Made by a program: the position numbers and the translations under genes
Shown here: positions 45,234-53,261 of the stretch, piece by piece
How the letters are laid out: each line of letters starts with the position of its first letter
How positions within the stretch are numbered: position 1 is the first letter of the stretch
The notes under the pieces: generated by a model
Told to the model about the DNA's origin: nothing
Database searches by the model: none
Seen by the model: only the letters and a program-made list of their open reading frames with translations
Source: Shewanella algae
GTDB taxonomy: Bacteria > Pseudomonadota > Gammaproteobacteria > Enterobacterales > Shewanellaceae
DNA length: 64,000 nucleotides
Direction of reading: 5' to 3'
Assembly: GCF_009183365.2 (NCBI RefSeq)
Contig: NZ_CP068230.1
Span: 879,001-943,000, forward strand

Positions 45234-46562
45234 TTGAGTAATTTGATTGCGTTGAATGTGGTGAACTCCCAGTTGTTGGAGTCAGGCCTGGTGCCCCACA
45301 CAAGAATGAACAAGGACGGCGGCCTGATAGGCGCCGGCCCAGGTTGCGAATGGGTGCTCAGGGACAGGGAGCGCACCATAGGCGACTACTTCTGTCGCAT
45401 CCTCTGGTTGGACGGTCATTTCTGTATTGAAGATCTCTGCGGTCGGGTGTTTCTCAACGGCTCCACCGTGGAGCTTGGGCGGGATCGCAAAGCCCGGCTG
45501 AATGAGAACGATCATATCGCCATTGGCCCCTACAAAGTACGGGTGACGCTGCTCGACAGCGAGCAGGCAGACGACCCGGTAACCGGCCAGCTTTCTGAAT
45601 GGTTCAAGTCTGAGAACGGTTCACTTATTCAGGCGGAAACCGCCGAAGAAGAGGAAGAAACCGATGCCAGCCTGGATGACCCTTTACTGGCACTGGACAG
45701 GCAACAACAGGCCGCGGTCAAAAGCGTTGAATTTGACCAGGAATCTGTGACCAAAGAGCAGGAAAACGCCGAATCCCTGCTGGCCAAGGAACTCTACTGG
45801 CAAGGCAAGAATTTTACTGCCCAGGCCGACACGGACTTCGATACCGGTTCGGCTATTCATCTGAACAAACGAGCGAAAATGGACAATATTATGGACGAGA
45901 ATGCACTGGACTTACTGGAATCTGAAGTCAAAAACGGCCTGGGCAATGATTGGCCCGCCGATGAAGGCACCCATATCGCCACCGGCCCTATGCTGCGCGG
46001 CTTAGGGGTACAGTTGGGTGATATGAACGACACAGGCACCCAGCAGGCACTGGCCATTGAAATGGGCGCTGCTTTGCAGGCCGCCATTAAAGGCCTGCTG
46101 TCACTGCATCAGGATGCGCAAAGCAGCCGTTATGATCTGATCAACAAGAACCTGCAGCCCATCGAAGATAACCCGCTGCGTCTGGGGCTGGATTATCAGG
46201 AAACCGTCCGCACTCTGTTTGATGACAACAAGAGCCCGGTGCATCTGTCTCCGGCGGCCGCCATCAGCGAGAGTCTGAATTCCATTGGGCACCACAATGA
46301 AGCGGTACAGCACGCCATCACAGAGGCGCTCAACTACATCCTCAAGTCTTTCTCACCCGACACCTTGCTGAGGCGCTTCAGCCAATACCGCAAGGTGAGC
46401 GAGTCGGCGCTCAACCCAGGTGATAACTGGGCCTGGGAAATGTATGAGAACTACTACCAGGAGCTGACGTCATCCCGTCAACAGGGCTTCCGTAAACTCT
46501 TCTGGGAAGTGTTTGAACAGGCCTATGACAAGAAACTCAGGGAACTGCAAAGGGAATTCTGA
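45234..46562 (+). CDS. tagH: T6SS-associated FHA-domain protein TagH (VasC/Fha)
   Basis: A 442-residue protein with an FHA domain at about residues 25-105 (GAGPGCEWVLRD, CRILWLDGHFCIEDLCGRVFLNG) and a C-terminal TagH-type helical domain (ALNYILKSFSPDTLLRRFSQY). A Glu-rich acidic linker (AEEEEETDAS) joins them. FHA domains bind phospho-threonine, and Fha proteins tune T6SS assembly; no PpkA-type kinase gene lies in this window. Start is TTG at 45234 with GGGAGG upstream. Its stop shares a base with the original start of tssJ at 46562 (TGATG). Confidence 0.92.
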   Translation: MSNLIALNVVNSQLLESGLVPHTRMNKDGGLIGAGPGCEWVLRDRERTIGDYFCRILWLDGHFCIEDLCGRVFLNGSTVELGRDRKARLNENDHIAIGPYKVRVTLLDSEQADDPVTGQLSEWFKSENGSLIQAETAEEEEETDASLDDPLLALDRQQQAAVKSVEFDQESVTKEQENAESLLAKELYWQGKNFTAQADTDFDTGSAIHLNKRAKMDNIMDENALDLLESEVKNGLGNDWPADEGTHIATGPMLRGLGVQLGDMNDTGTQQALAIEMGAALQAAIKGLLSLHQDAQSSRYDLINKNLQPIEDNPLRLGLDYQETVRTLFDDNKSPVHLSPAAAISESLNSIGHHNEAVQHAITEALNYILKSFSPDTLLRRFSQYRKVSESALNPGDNWAWEMYENYYQELTSSRQQGFRKLFWEVFEQAYDKKLRELQREF

Positions 46563-46589
46563 TGGGACTGATAAGGCTGGGTTTAATCG
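46562..46589 (+). pseudogene. tssJ: 5' fragment of interrupted tssJ
   Basis: ATG plus eight codons (MGLIRLGLI) of the TssJ lipoprotein signal peptide, coupled to the tagH stop. Reading continues two codons into the IS (GCA ACG) and then meets TAG. Joined to the sequence after the IS, with one target copy removed, it restores MGLIRLGLIGLCLLQLAAC, a complete lipoprotein signal. Confidence 0.85.
46579..46589. repeat. Target-site duplication, left copy (IS4 element)
   Basis: GGGTTTAATCG, 11 bp, repeated exactly at 48020-48030 on the other side of the element. Confidence 0.9.
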
Positions 46590-46638
46590 CAACGTAGATC
46601 AGATAAGGATCGGTTGACCGATCCTCCTGATGAGAGAC

Positions 46639-46672
46639 AATCGGAAACCTGTTTGTAGGTTTCCGATTTTTT
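46639..46672 (+). terminator. Terminator-like hairpin at the IS4 left end
   Basis: AATCGGAAACCT pairs with AGGTTTCCGATT around a 6-base loop, followed by a T run reaching the transposase ATG. A second small hairpin (GGATCGGT/ACCGATCC, 46607-46624) precedes it. IS elements use such structures to shield the transposase gene from outside transcripts; here it would also be polar on downstream T6SS genes. Confidence 0.7.
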
Positions 46673-48010
46673 ATGTCTATTCAAAACTGCTTTGCCGACT
46701 TTCTTGAAGAGAGTCCTGTTGATGTCGCTCAGCTAACCACCTTCTCCGAGCATATTCCTGACGAGTGGATTGCTAAAGCGGTAACACTTTCCGATAAAGC
46801 GACGATTCGTCGACGTCGCTTACCGAGTGATATGGTTCTTTGGCTTATTGTTGGAATGGCGTTTTTCCGCAACGAACCGATTGCCGAAGTTGCACGGCGA
46901 ATGAATGTCTGTGCCGAGGGGTTGGCTAATGAGGAGCTGTTAGCAAAAAGTGCTTTAACGCAAGCGAGGCAACGCCTTGGCAAAGCAGCCCCAGAATGGT
47001 TGTTTAGGCAATGCAGCCATAGGTGGGGGTTAGAGCGTTACCCTGAGGATACATGGCAAGGTTTGCAAGTCTTTGCTGTGGATGGTGCGCTTTTTCGAAC
47101 CGCTGACACACCGGAGCTAAGAGACCATTTTGGATCGGGTAATACATCCAGCGACAGACAGACGCCTCATCCAGTATTAAGGGTGGTGACCATGATGAAT
47201 GTTCGCTCTCATGTCATTGTCGATGCCGCTATAAGCCCTTATCGTCGAGGCGAAATTCCTCTTGCTATGCCCTTTATTGACTCCTTACCGGATAATTCCG
47301 TGACCTTATTGGATAAGGGTTTTTATGGAGCAGACTTGCTTCTTTCTCTCCAAAATAGTGGTGCTAACAGACATTGGTTGTTACCGGCGAAGAAAGGGGT
47401 GAAATACACCCTGCTGGACGATGAAGAGAGTGACGACATGCGAGTCGAAATGAAAGTCTCTCCACAAGCACGCAAGAAAAATCCTAACCTACCTGAAACA
47501 TGGCAAGTGAGAGCCGTGACTTATCAGGTACAAGGTAAGCCAAAAACCGTATTTACGTCTCTTCCCAGAGAGCAGTACGATGCGGGAGCCGTCGCGGCGC
47601 TTTACCACGAGCGATGGGAAATTGAATTAGGGTATCGAGACATAAAAAGTTCGATGCAACACAATGCGTTAGTGCTGAGGAGTAAGACAGTCGAACTTGT
47701 CTATCAAGAGTTATGGGGGCTGCTGCTTGGTTATAACTTGGTGAGACGAGAAGCGAGCCAAGCGGCAGTAGAGCATGGTCGAATGCCCAATGAAATTAGC
47801 TTTAAGTACGCTTGTCAGTTCATCGCAAGTCAGCTCAAAGTCATGAGCAAAGCGGTGTCACCAGGTAATACGCCGAAGCGTCTAAACAGTCTGCGAGGAG
47901 ACTTGTCCATCCTTTTTATAGACAAACGCCCTAAGCCAAATCGGCCCAGGGCGGTAAAAATATCAAAGACCCGATATCCTGTTAATCACAAGGCAGCTCC
48001 GCTTAAGTGA
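46673..48010 (+). CDS. IS4 family transposase
   Basis: A 445-residue DDE transposase of the IS4 family. The catalytic Asp residues lie in FAVDGALFR and TLLDKGFYG. The YREK signature is intact as YHERWEIELGYRDIK (Y-x2-R-x3-E-x6-K). The N-terminal IS4 domain (FLEESPVDVAQLTTFSEHIPDEW) is complete. The ATG lies directly after the terminator T run with no RBS, so translation is probably weak, as usual for transposases. Confidence 0.95.
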   Translation: MSIQNCFADFLEESPVDVAQLTTFSEHIPDEWIAKAVTLSDKATIRRRRLPSDMVLWLIVGMAFFRNEPIAEVARRMNVCAEGLANEELLAKSALTQARQRLGKAAPEWLFRQCSHRWGLERYPEDTWQGLQVFAVDGALFRTADTPELRDHFGSGNTSSDRQTPHPVLRVVTMMNVRSHVIVDAAISPYRRGEIPLAMPFIDSLPDNSVTLLDKGFYGADLLLSLQNSGANRHWLLPAKKGVKYTLLDDEESDDMRVEMKVSPQARKKNPNLPETWQVRAVTYQVQGKPKTVFTSLPREQYDAGAVAALYHERWEIELGYRDIKSSMQHNALVLRSKTVELVYQELWGLLLGYNLVRREASQAAVEHGRMPNEISFKYACQFIASQLKVMSKAVSPGNTPKRLNSLRGDLSILFIDKRPKPNRPRAVKISKTRYPVNHKAAPLK

Positions 48011-48019
48011 ACTACGTTG

Positions 48020-48030
48020 GGGTTTAATCG
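48020..48030. repeat. Target-site duplication, right copy (IS4 element)
   Basis: GGGTTTAATCG, identical to 46579-46589. It belongs to the tssJ signal-peptide coding sequence. Confidence 0.9.
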
Positions 48031-48038
48031 GGCTTTGT

Positions 48039-48533
48039 TTGCTTCAGCTGGCCGCTTGCAGCTCGGCATGGAATGCCACCAAGAAAACGGCGCAGGTACT
48101 GTGGGACCCTTCCATTCCAGTGGGAGAGGCCAAAGACCTGCCGACACAACTGACCTACAGCATGTATGCGCTCGATAAGGTCAACCCCAATGCGGCCGGC
48201 GATGCCACGCCGCTGGAGCTGGTGGTGTACGAGCTGGAAGATGACTCCAAGTTTCTGGCCGCCGACTTTGACTCGCTTAAGGCGGATTACAAAGAGGCGC
48301 TCGGCTCCAATTATATCGACCACAGTGACTACACCCTGCTGCCGGGACAGTTCAAGTTTATCGACCATTTCGCTGTCGATGAGGACACCAGATACATAGG
48401 CATCATGGCGCATTTCAGTGATCCCGAGGTCGCCCAATGGAAGAAGGTCGTCAAGATCAAACCCATGGGCCGTGAATATCACCTGCTGATGTTTTTCAGT
48501 GAGCAGGACATAGTACTGGATAAAGTGGAATAA
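48039..48533 (+). pseudogene. tssJ: T6SS lipoprotein TssJ (VasD), 5' end removed by IS4 element
   Basis: TssJ is the outer-membrane lipoprotein that anchors TssM. The mature part is intact: CSSAWNATKKTAQVLWDPS through MGREYHLLMFFSEQDIVLDKVE. The native ATG and first half of the signal peptide lie on the far side of the IS. The only usual start left in frame is a TTG at 48039, giving MLQLAAC. That is too short and uncharged for export. The frame is open back to 47958 without ATG, GTG or TTG. So export and lipidation should fail unless a non-standard start is used. Before the insertion the gene was coupled to tagH; tssK follows 2 bp after the stop. Confidence 0.85.
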
Positions 48534-48535
48534 CA

Positions 48536-49867
48536 ATGTCTTCAAGAAACAGAGTGATATGGAGTGAAGGGCTGTTTATCAAGCCTCAGCACTTCCAACA
48601 GCAGCAGCGTTATCAGGAATACCTCACTGACGCCAGGCTCAATGCGGTCAGCGGTTATCTCTATGGGATCACCGAGCTTGAACTCAACCCCGAGTATCTC
48701 AGCTTTGGTCGCATTGCGATTCAGCGTGCCCGTGGCGTAATGCCGGATGGCACTGTGTTCAACATCCCTCAGGAAGATGTATTGCCGGACGCACTGGAAG
48801 TGGCCGACAGCTCACTGGCCAACCAGATTGTTTACCTGGCGCTGTCGCTGCGCAGTGATTCAATTACCGAAGTGGCCCAGGACGAGCAGGGCGCCGGACG
48901 TTATCTCAATCGGCGTCACGAGGTGCGGGACATTCACACCCATCAGGGCGACTTTACCGCCATTGATGTCAGCCCGGTCAGGCTCAGATTGATGCTGGAG
49001 AAGGAAGATCGCAGCGCCTACAGCTCGCTGGCCATCGCCCGCATTCTGGAAAAGCGTCCAGATGGCAGTGTGGTGCTGGATCCCAACTTTATTCCCTGCC
49101 ATTACAATGTCAGCGCCGTGCCGATTTTGCACCGTTTCCTCGGAGAGATGGCCGGTCTGATGCGCGAGCGGGCCCGCAATATCGCCCAGCGCCTGGGCTC
49201 GCCGAGCCAGGGCGGGGTGGCAGATGTGGCCGATTTCATGTTGCTGCAATCTCTCAACCGCATGCAGCCTGTGTTGCAGCACCAGTCCCTGTCGCGGACC
49301 CTGCATCCGGAAACCCTGTATCAGGCTCTGGTCAGTGTTTGTGGTGAGCTGTTCACCTTTACCGATGACAGCCGCATGGCACCGGCGTTTGCCGCCTATG
49401 ACCACGATATGCCGGTATCGGCCTTCACTCAGGTAATGTCGACTCTGCGTCAGTCTCTCAGCATAGTGCTCGAGCCCAAGGCGGTATCGCTGCAGCTGCA
49501 CAAACGCAAGTATGGCCTCATGGTGGCGCCGGTGCAGGATCCGGATCTGTTGAAACAGGCCGACTTCATTCTGGCAGTGCGCGCCAGAATGCCGCTGGAC
49601 GAACTCAAGAAACTGTTTATCCAGCAGACCAAGATCGCCTCGGTGGAGAAGATCCGCGAGCTCATTTCGCTGCAGCTGCCGGGTGTGCCTCTGTCTCCGC
49701 TGCCGGTGGCCCCAAGGCAGTTGCCTTACCACGCGGGTTACACCTACTTCCAGCTGGAGCGTTCCAGCCGGGCTTGGGAGATGCTGGTGAATTCCAGCGG
49801 TTTTGCCTTCCACGTGGCGGGGGACTTCCCGGAACTCGAACTGCAATTCTGGGCTATCAGGAGCTAA
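48536..49867 (+). CDS. tssK: T6SS baseplate protein TssK (VasE)
   Basis: A 443-residue TssK. The hallmark start is RVIWSEGLFIKPQHFQQQQRYQEYL; later come HRFLGEMAGLMRERARNIAQRL and the C-terminal YFQLERSSRAWEMLVNSSGFAFHVAGDFPELELQFWAI. It trimerises and links the TssFG wedge to the TssLM membrane complex. It starts 2 bp after tssJ and ends 3 bp before tssL. Intact, but downstream of the IS terminator. Confidence 0.95.
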   Translation: MSSRNRVIWSEGLFIKPQHFQQQQRYQEYLTDARLNAVSGYLYGITELELNPEYLSFGRIAIQRARGVMPDGTVFNIPQEDVLPDALEVADSSLANQIVYLALSLRSDSITEVAQDEQGAGRYLNRRHEVRDIHTHQGDFTAIDVSPVRLRLMLEKEDRSAYSSLAIARILEKRPDGSVVLDPNFIPCHYNVSAVPILHRFLGEMAGLMRERARNIAQRLGSPSQGGVADVADFMLLQSLNRMQPVLQHQSLSRTLHPETLYQALVSVCGELFTFTDDSRMAPAFAAYDHDMPVSAFTQVMSTLRQSLSIVLEPKAVSLQLHKRKYGLMVAPVQDPDLLKQADFILAVRARMPLDELKKLFIQQTKIASVEKIRELISLQLPGVPLSPLPVAPRQLPYHAGYTYFQLERSSRAWEMLVNSSGFAFHVAGDFPELELQFWAIRS

Positions 49868-49870
49868 GAA

Positions 49871-50662
49871 ATGGATATCAAAGCAGAAAAACAGCCTATA
49901 TCGCCTGAGCAGGTCGAAGAGCTGCTCTATGACGAAGCGCAGAACATGAATGCCGATAAAGAGTATTGGTTTCAACTGCGTGGTGACAGCCTCAATGCAC
50001 TTATCGATGCGGCATCTCCTCTTATCGGCATGGTGTTGCGGGTACGCAAGCTGGCCATCTTGGATGATGTGGAAAAGCTCTATCACAACACTGTGGATGA
50101 CATCATGGCCATCGAGGCCGAGCTCACCGAGGCGGGCTATGATCGCGCCGAAGTGCTGGCCTATCGCTATGTGCTTTGTTCCTTTATCGATGAAGCCGTG
50201 ATGAATACCCCCTGGGGCGCCGACAGTGCCTGGGCCGAACATTCGCTGCTGACCCGTTTTCACAATGAAACCTGGGGCGGGGAGAAGGTGTTTGGCATCC
50301 TGCAGCGTCTGGAAACCGAACCGAGCAAATATCGTGAACTGCTGGAGTTTATCTACCTGTGTTTCTGCCTGGGTTTCGAAGGGCGCTACAAGGTGGTGGC
50401 CAACGGCCGTGAGGAGTTCGACAAGATAGTCAATCGCCTCTATGAAACCCTGCGCCACCTCCGGGAAGAAGAACCGGAACTGCTGACCGGGGCCACAGAG
50501 CATGTGGTCAACACCCGTTATCGCCTTGGGCGCCAGATGCCTATTTGGACAGTCTTTGCCGGTTTCGGCCTGATGCTGACCATAGTCTTTCTGTTTTATT
50601 CCCTGTCCCTGGCGAACAAGTCCTCGGGCGTGCTCAAGCAACTGTATCAGATCCTGAATTGA
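49871..50662 (+). CDS. tssL: T6SS inner-membrane protein TssL (DotU/VasF)
   Basis: A 263-residue DotU-type protein. The cytoplasmic helical domain (about 20-210) has AYRYVLCSFIDEAVMNTPWG, HNETWGGEKVFGIL and LLEFIYLCFCLGFEGRYKV. One C-terminal membrane anchor (TVFAGFGLMLTIVFLFYSL) follows, with a short periplasmic tail and no OmpA-like peptidoglycan-binding domain. It forms the membrane core with TssM and TssJ. tssH starts 7-10 bp downstream. Confidence 0.95.
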   Translation: MDIKAEKQPISPEQVEELLYDEAQNMNADKEYWFQLRGDSLNALIDAASPLIGMVLRVRKLAILDDVEKLYHNTVDDIMAIEAELTEAGYDRAEVLAYRYVLCSFIDEAVMNTPWGADSAWAEHSLLTRFHNETWGGEKVFGILQRLETEPSKYRELLEFIYLCFCLGFEGRYKVVANGREEFDKIVNRLYETLRHLREEEPELLTGATEHVVNTRYRLGRQMPIWTVFAGFGLMLTIVFLFYSLSLANKSSGVLKQLYQILN

Positions 50663-50669
50663 GGAAGCT

Positions 50670-53261
50670 GTGATGATCCGAATTGAACTCACTACCTTGA
50701 TCGGCAAGCTCAATGCCGTGACCAAACTCGCCATGGAAGAGGCGGCATCACTCTGTATTGCCCGTCAGAACCCGGAAGTGACCTTTATGCACCTGCTGAC
50801 TTGTCTGCTGGACAATCCGCTGGGTGATGTGCGTCTGCTGCTCAAGGCCGCCGAAGTCGATGCCGAGCAGGTAAGGCAAATTGCCGGTGAAACCCTGCCA
50901 AGGGAAGAGAGCCTGGAAACCTATCCGGCATTTTCACCGCTGCTGGTCGAGCTGCTGCAGGATGCCTGGCTGCTTTCAAGCACCGAACTTGGCCAGACGG
51001 AACTGAGATCCGGCGCCATCTTCGCCGCCGCACTGATGCAGGCCGAGCGTTACCTGCCAAGGGATCTCGCCACTCTGCTTGGCAGCATTAATCGCGAAAC
51101 CCTGAGACGGGAATTCAATACCCTGACCCAGGCTTCATCCGAATCGCAAACGGTCAAGGCCGAACGCGGCGCACCGGTACTGAATGAGGCCCAATCGTCG
51201 CTGGCCAAATACACCAGCAACTTTACCGAGTTGGCCCGCAAAGGCGAGCTGGATCCTGTATTGTGCCGGGATGATGAGATCAACCTGATGATCGACATCT
51301 TAAGTCGCCGCCGCAAGAACAACCCGATAGTGGTTGGTGATGCCGGTGTGGGCAAGAGTGCGGTGGTGGAAGGTTTGGCGCTGCGTATTTGTGACGGCCG
51401 GGTGCCGGATGCGCTCAAGGGGGTGCAGCTGTTGTCGCTGGATCTTGGTCTGTTGCAGGCCGGCGCCGCGGTTAAGGGCGAGTTTGAAAAGCGCCTGAAG
51501 TCGATTATTGAAGAGGTCAAACAGTCGGCCGACCCCATCATACTCTTTATCGATGAAGCCCATACCATGATAGGCGCCGGTAATCAGGAAGGCGGCGGTG
51601 ATGCGGCCAACCTGCTTAAACCGGCTCTGGCCCGCGGTGAGCTGCGCACCATAGGCGCCACCACCTGGAAAGAGTACAAGAAGTATTTCGAGAAAGACCC
51701 GGCGCTGAGTCGCCGTTTCCAACTGGTGAAACTCGATGAGCCCAGTGTCGAACAGGCGGTGAATATTCTCCGTGGCCTGCACGGGGTCTATGAGTCTTCC
51801 CACAATGTATTGATCCAGGACTGCGCCCTGCGCTCGGCGGCTTATCTGTCGGCGCGCTATATCTCCGGCCGTCAGTTGCCCGACAAGGCCATCGATGTGC
51901 TGGATACCGCCTGTGCCCGAATCGCCATTAATCTCAGCAGTACCCCCAAGCGTTTGGCGGCATTGGATAACTTGCGCCATCAGCGCCATATGGAAACCGA
52001 ACTGCTGGAGCGCCAGAAAAAACTCGGTCATCCGGTTGATGAAGAGCGCCTGAATCATCTGCACCAAGCCCAGGAAGAAGCCGACAGTGAGTATGCCGAG
52101 CTGGAATCCCTGTGGCAGCAGCAACAGGCGGGAGTCACTCAAGTAGTGGCCCTGAGACGCGCCATTCTTGATTGTGACGATGAAGCAGAGCTCGAAGGGC
52201 TGCGGCTGGAGCTGCAACAGGCCGAAGAATCACTCGAAGCCATCAGTGGCGATCAACGCCTCATATACCCTCAGGTGGATGAGGCCCAGATAGCGGCAGT
52301 CATCTCCGACTGGACCGGCGTGCCGGTATCGCAAATGAGTGGCGATGAGCTGCACAAGATAACCCATCTGCCTGAGCTCTTGGGGCATAGCCTCAAAGGG
52401 CAGGATGTGGCCATTGCACGCCTGCACAAGAATATGCTCACCGCCAGGGCAGACCTGCGCCGCGCCGGACGTCCCAAGGGCGCCTTCCTGCTGGTGGGCC
52501 CAAGTGGCGTCGGCAAGACAGAAACCGTGGTACAGATTGCCGAGCAGCTCTACGGCGGCAAGCAATTCCTGACCACTATCAATATGTCCGAATATCAGGA
52601 GAAGCACACTGTCTCCAGGCTGATAGGCTCGCCTCCCGGGTATGTCGGTTTCGGTGAGGGCGGTATTCTGACCGAGTCCATCCGCAAGATGCCTTACTCC
52701 ATAGTGCTGCTCGATGAGGTGGAAAAGGCGCATCCGGATGTGCTGAACCTCTTTTATCAGGCGTTCGATAAGGGCGAATTGGCCGATGGCGAAGGCCGGT
52801 TGATTGACTGCCAGAATGTGCTGTTTTTCCTGACCTCCAACCTGGGCTATCAGACGATAGTGGACTACAGCGCCCAGCCAGAGCTGCTGGACGACAAGCT
52901 TTACCCTGAGCTGGCGGCCTTCTTCAAGCCTGCGCTGCTGGCGCGAATGGAGATAGTGCCCTATCTGCCGCTGGGTGAAGAGGTGCTCAAGGAGATCATT
53001 CACTACAAGCTGGCGTCGCTGGAGCAGCGTTTGCTGGAGCGTTACAAGGCCAAGGTGCATTGTGACGAGACTCTGGTGGATGAAATCATGCGCCGCGCGA
53101 CCCGCAGTGAAAACGGCGCCCGTATGCTGGAAGCCATCATAGACGGCCAGGTACTGCCGCCCTTATCGCTGTCGCTGCTCAACAAGCTGGCGGCCAAAGA
53201 GGAGGTCAGTGAGATCCATCTGGGCTGCCGTGACGGTGAGTTCTTCGGAGAGGCGCGATAG
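50670..53261 (+). CDS. tssH: T6SS sheath-recycling ATPase ClpV (TssH)
   Basis: An 863-residue ClpB-type AAA+ unfoldase. The N-domain (1-~155) binds TssC. AAA1 has Walker A GDAGVGKS (223-230) and Walker B ILFIDEAH. A middle helical domain (~400-510) precedes AAA2, with Walker A GPSGVGKT (~610) and Walker B IVLLDEVEKAH. It pulls apart contracted sheath for reuse. The start is GTG at 50670 or ATG at 50673, both behind GAGGAA. The stop overlaps the vasH start by one base. Confidence 0.95.
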   Translation: MMIRIELTTLIGKLNAVTKLAMEEAASLCIARQNPEVTFMHLLTCLLDNPLGDVRLLLKAAEVDAEQVRQIAGETLPREESLETYPAFSPLLVELLQDAWLLSSTELGQTELRSGAIFAAALMQAERYLPRDLATLLGSINRETLRREFNTLTQASSESQTVKAERGAPVLNEAQSSLAKYTSNFTELARKGELDPVLCRDDEINLMIDILSRRRKNNPIVVGDAGVGKSAVVEGLALRICDGRVPDALKGVQLLSLDLGLLQAGAAVKGEFEKRLKSIIEEVKQSADPIILFIDEAHTMIGAGNQEGGGDAANLLKPALARGELRTIGATTWKEYKKYFEKDPALSRRFQLVKLDEPSVEQAVNILRGLHGVYESSHNVLIQDCALRSAAYLSARYISGRQLPDKAIDVLDTACARIAINLSSTPKRLAALDNLRHQRHMETELLERQKKLGHPVDEERLNHLHQAQEEADSEYAELESLWQQQQAGVTQVVALRRAILDCDDEAELEGLRLELQQAEESLEAISGDQRLIYPQVDEAQIAAVISDWTGVPVSQMSGDELHKITHLPELLGHSLKGQDVAIARLHKNMLTARADLRRAGRPKGAFLLVGPSGVGKTETVVQIAEQLYGGKQFLTTINMSEYQEKHTVSRLIGSPPGYVGFGEGGILTESIRKMPYSIVLLDEVEKAHPDVLNLFYQAFDKGELADGEGRLIDCQNVLFFLTSNLGYQTIVDYSAQPELLDDKLYPELAAFFKPALLARMEIVPYLPLGEEVLKEIIHYKLASLEQRLLERYKAKVHCDETLVDEIMRRATRSENGARMLEAIIDGQVLPPLSLSLLNKLAAKEEVSEIHLGCRDGEFFGEAR

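Larger units (their letters stand above)
46590..48019 (+). mobile_element. IS4 family insertion sequence inside tssJ
   Basis: A 1430-bp complete element. The ends are inverted: CAACGTAG at 46590-46597 and its complement CTACGTTG at 48012-48019, with weaker match further in. It is flanked by 11-bp direct target duplications, in the usual IS4-family range. It carries one intact transposase gene in the same orientation as the T6SS operon and a terminator-like hairpin at its left end. The perfect duplication indicates a recent insertion. Confidence 0.92.

Noticed and set aside
47958..48038. Possible IS-derived new signal peptide fused to tssJ
   Set aside because: The frame is open from 47958 into tssJ and would give RWGLIGLCLLQLAAC, but it has no ATG, GTG or TTG before 48039. 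It would require a rare start codon, so I do not call a rescued gene.
48860..50734. 624-codon open frame on the minus strand opposite tssK and tssL
   Set aside because: It lies fully antisense to two certain T6SS genes, has no family resemblance or RBS, and is rich in His/Gln/Arg as expected of a mirror frame in GC-rich codon usage.
51300..53060. Two long minus-strand frames opposite tssH (51300-52217 and 52230-53060)
   Set aside because: Antisense to an unmistakable ClpV gene with both Walker motifs; no independent evidence.
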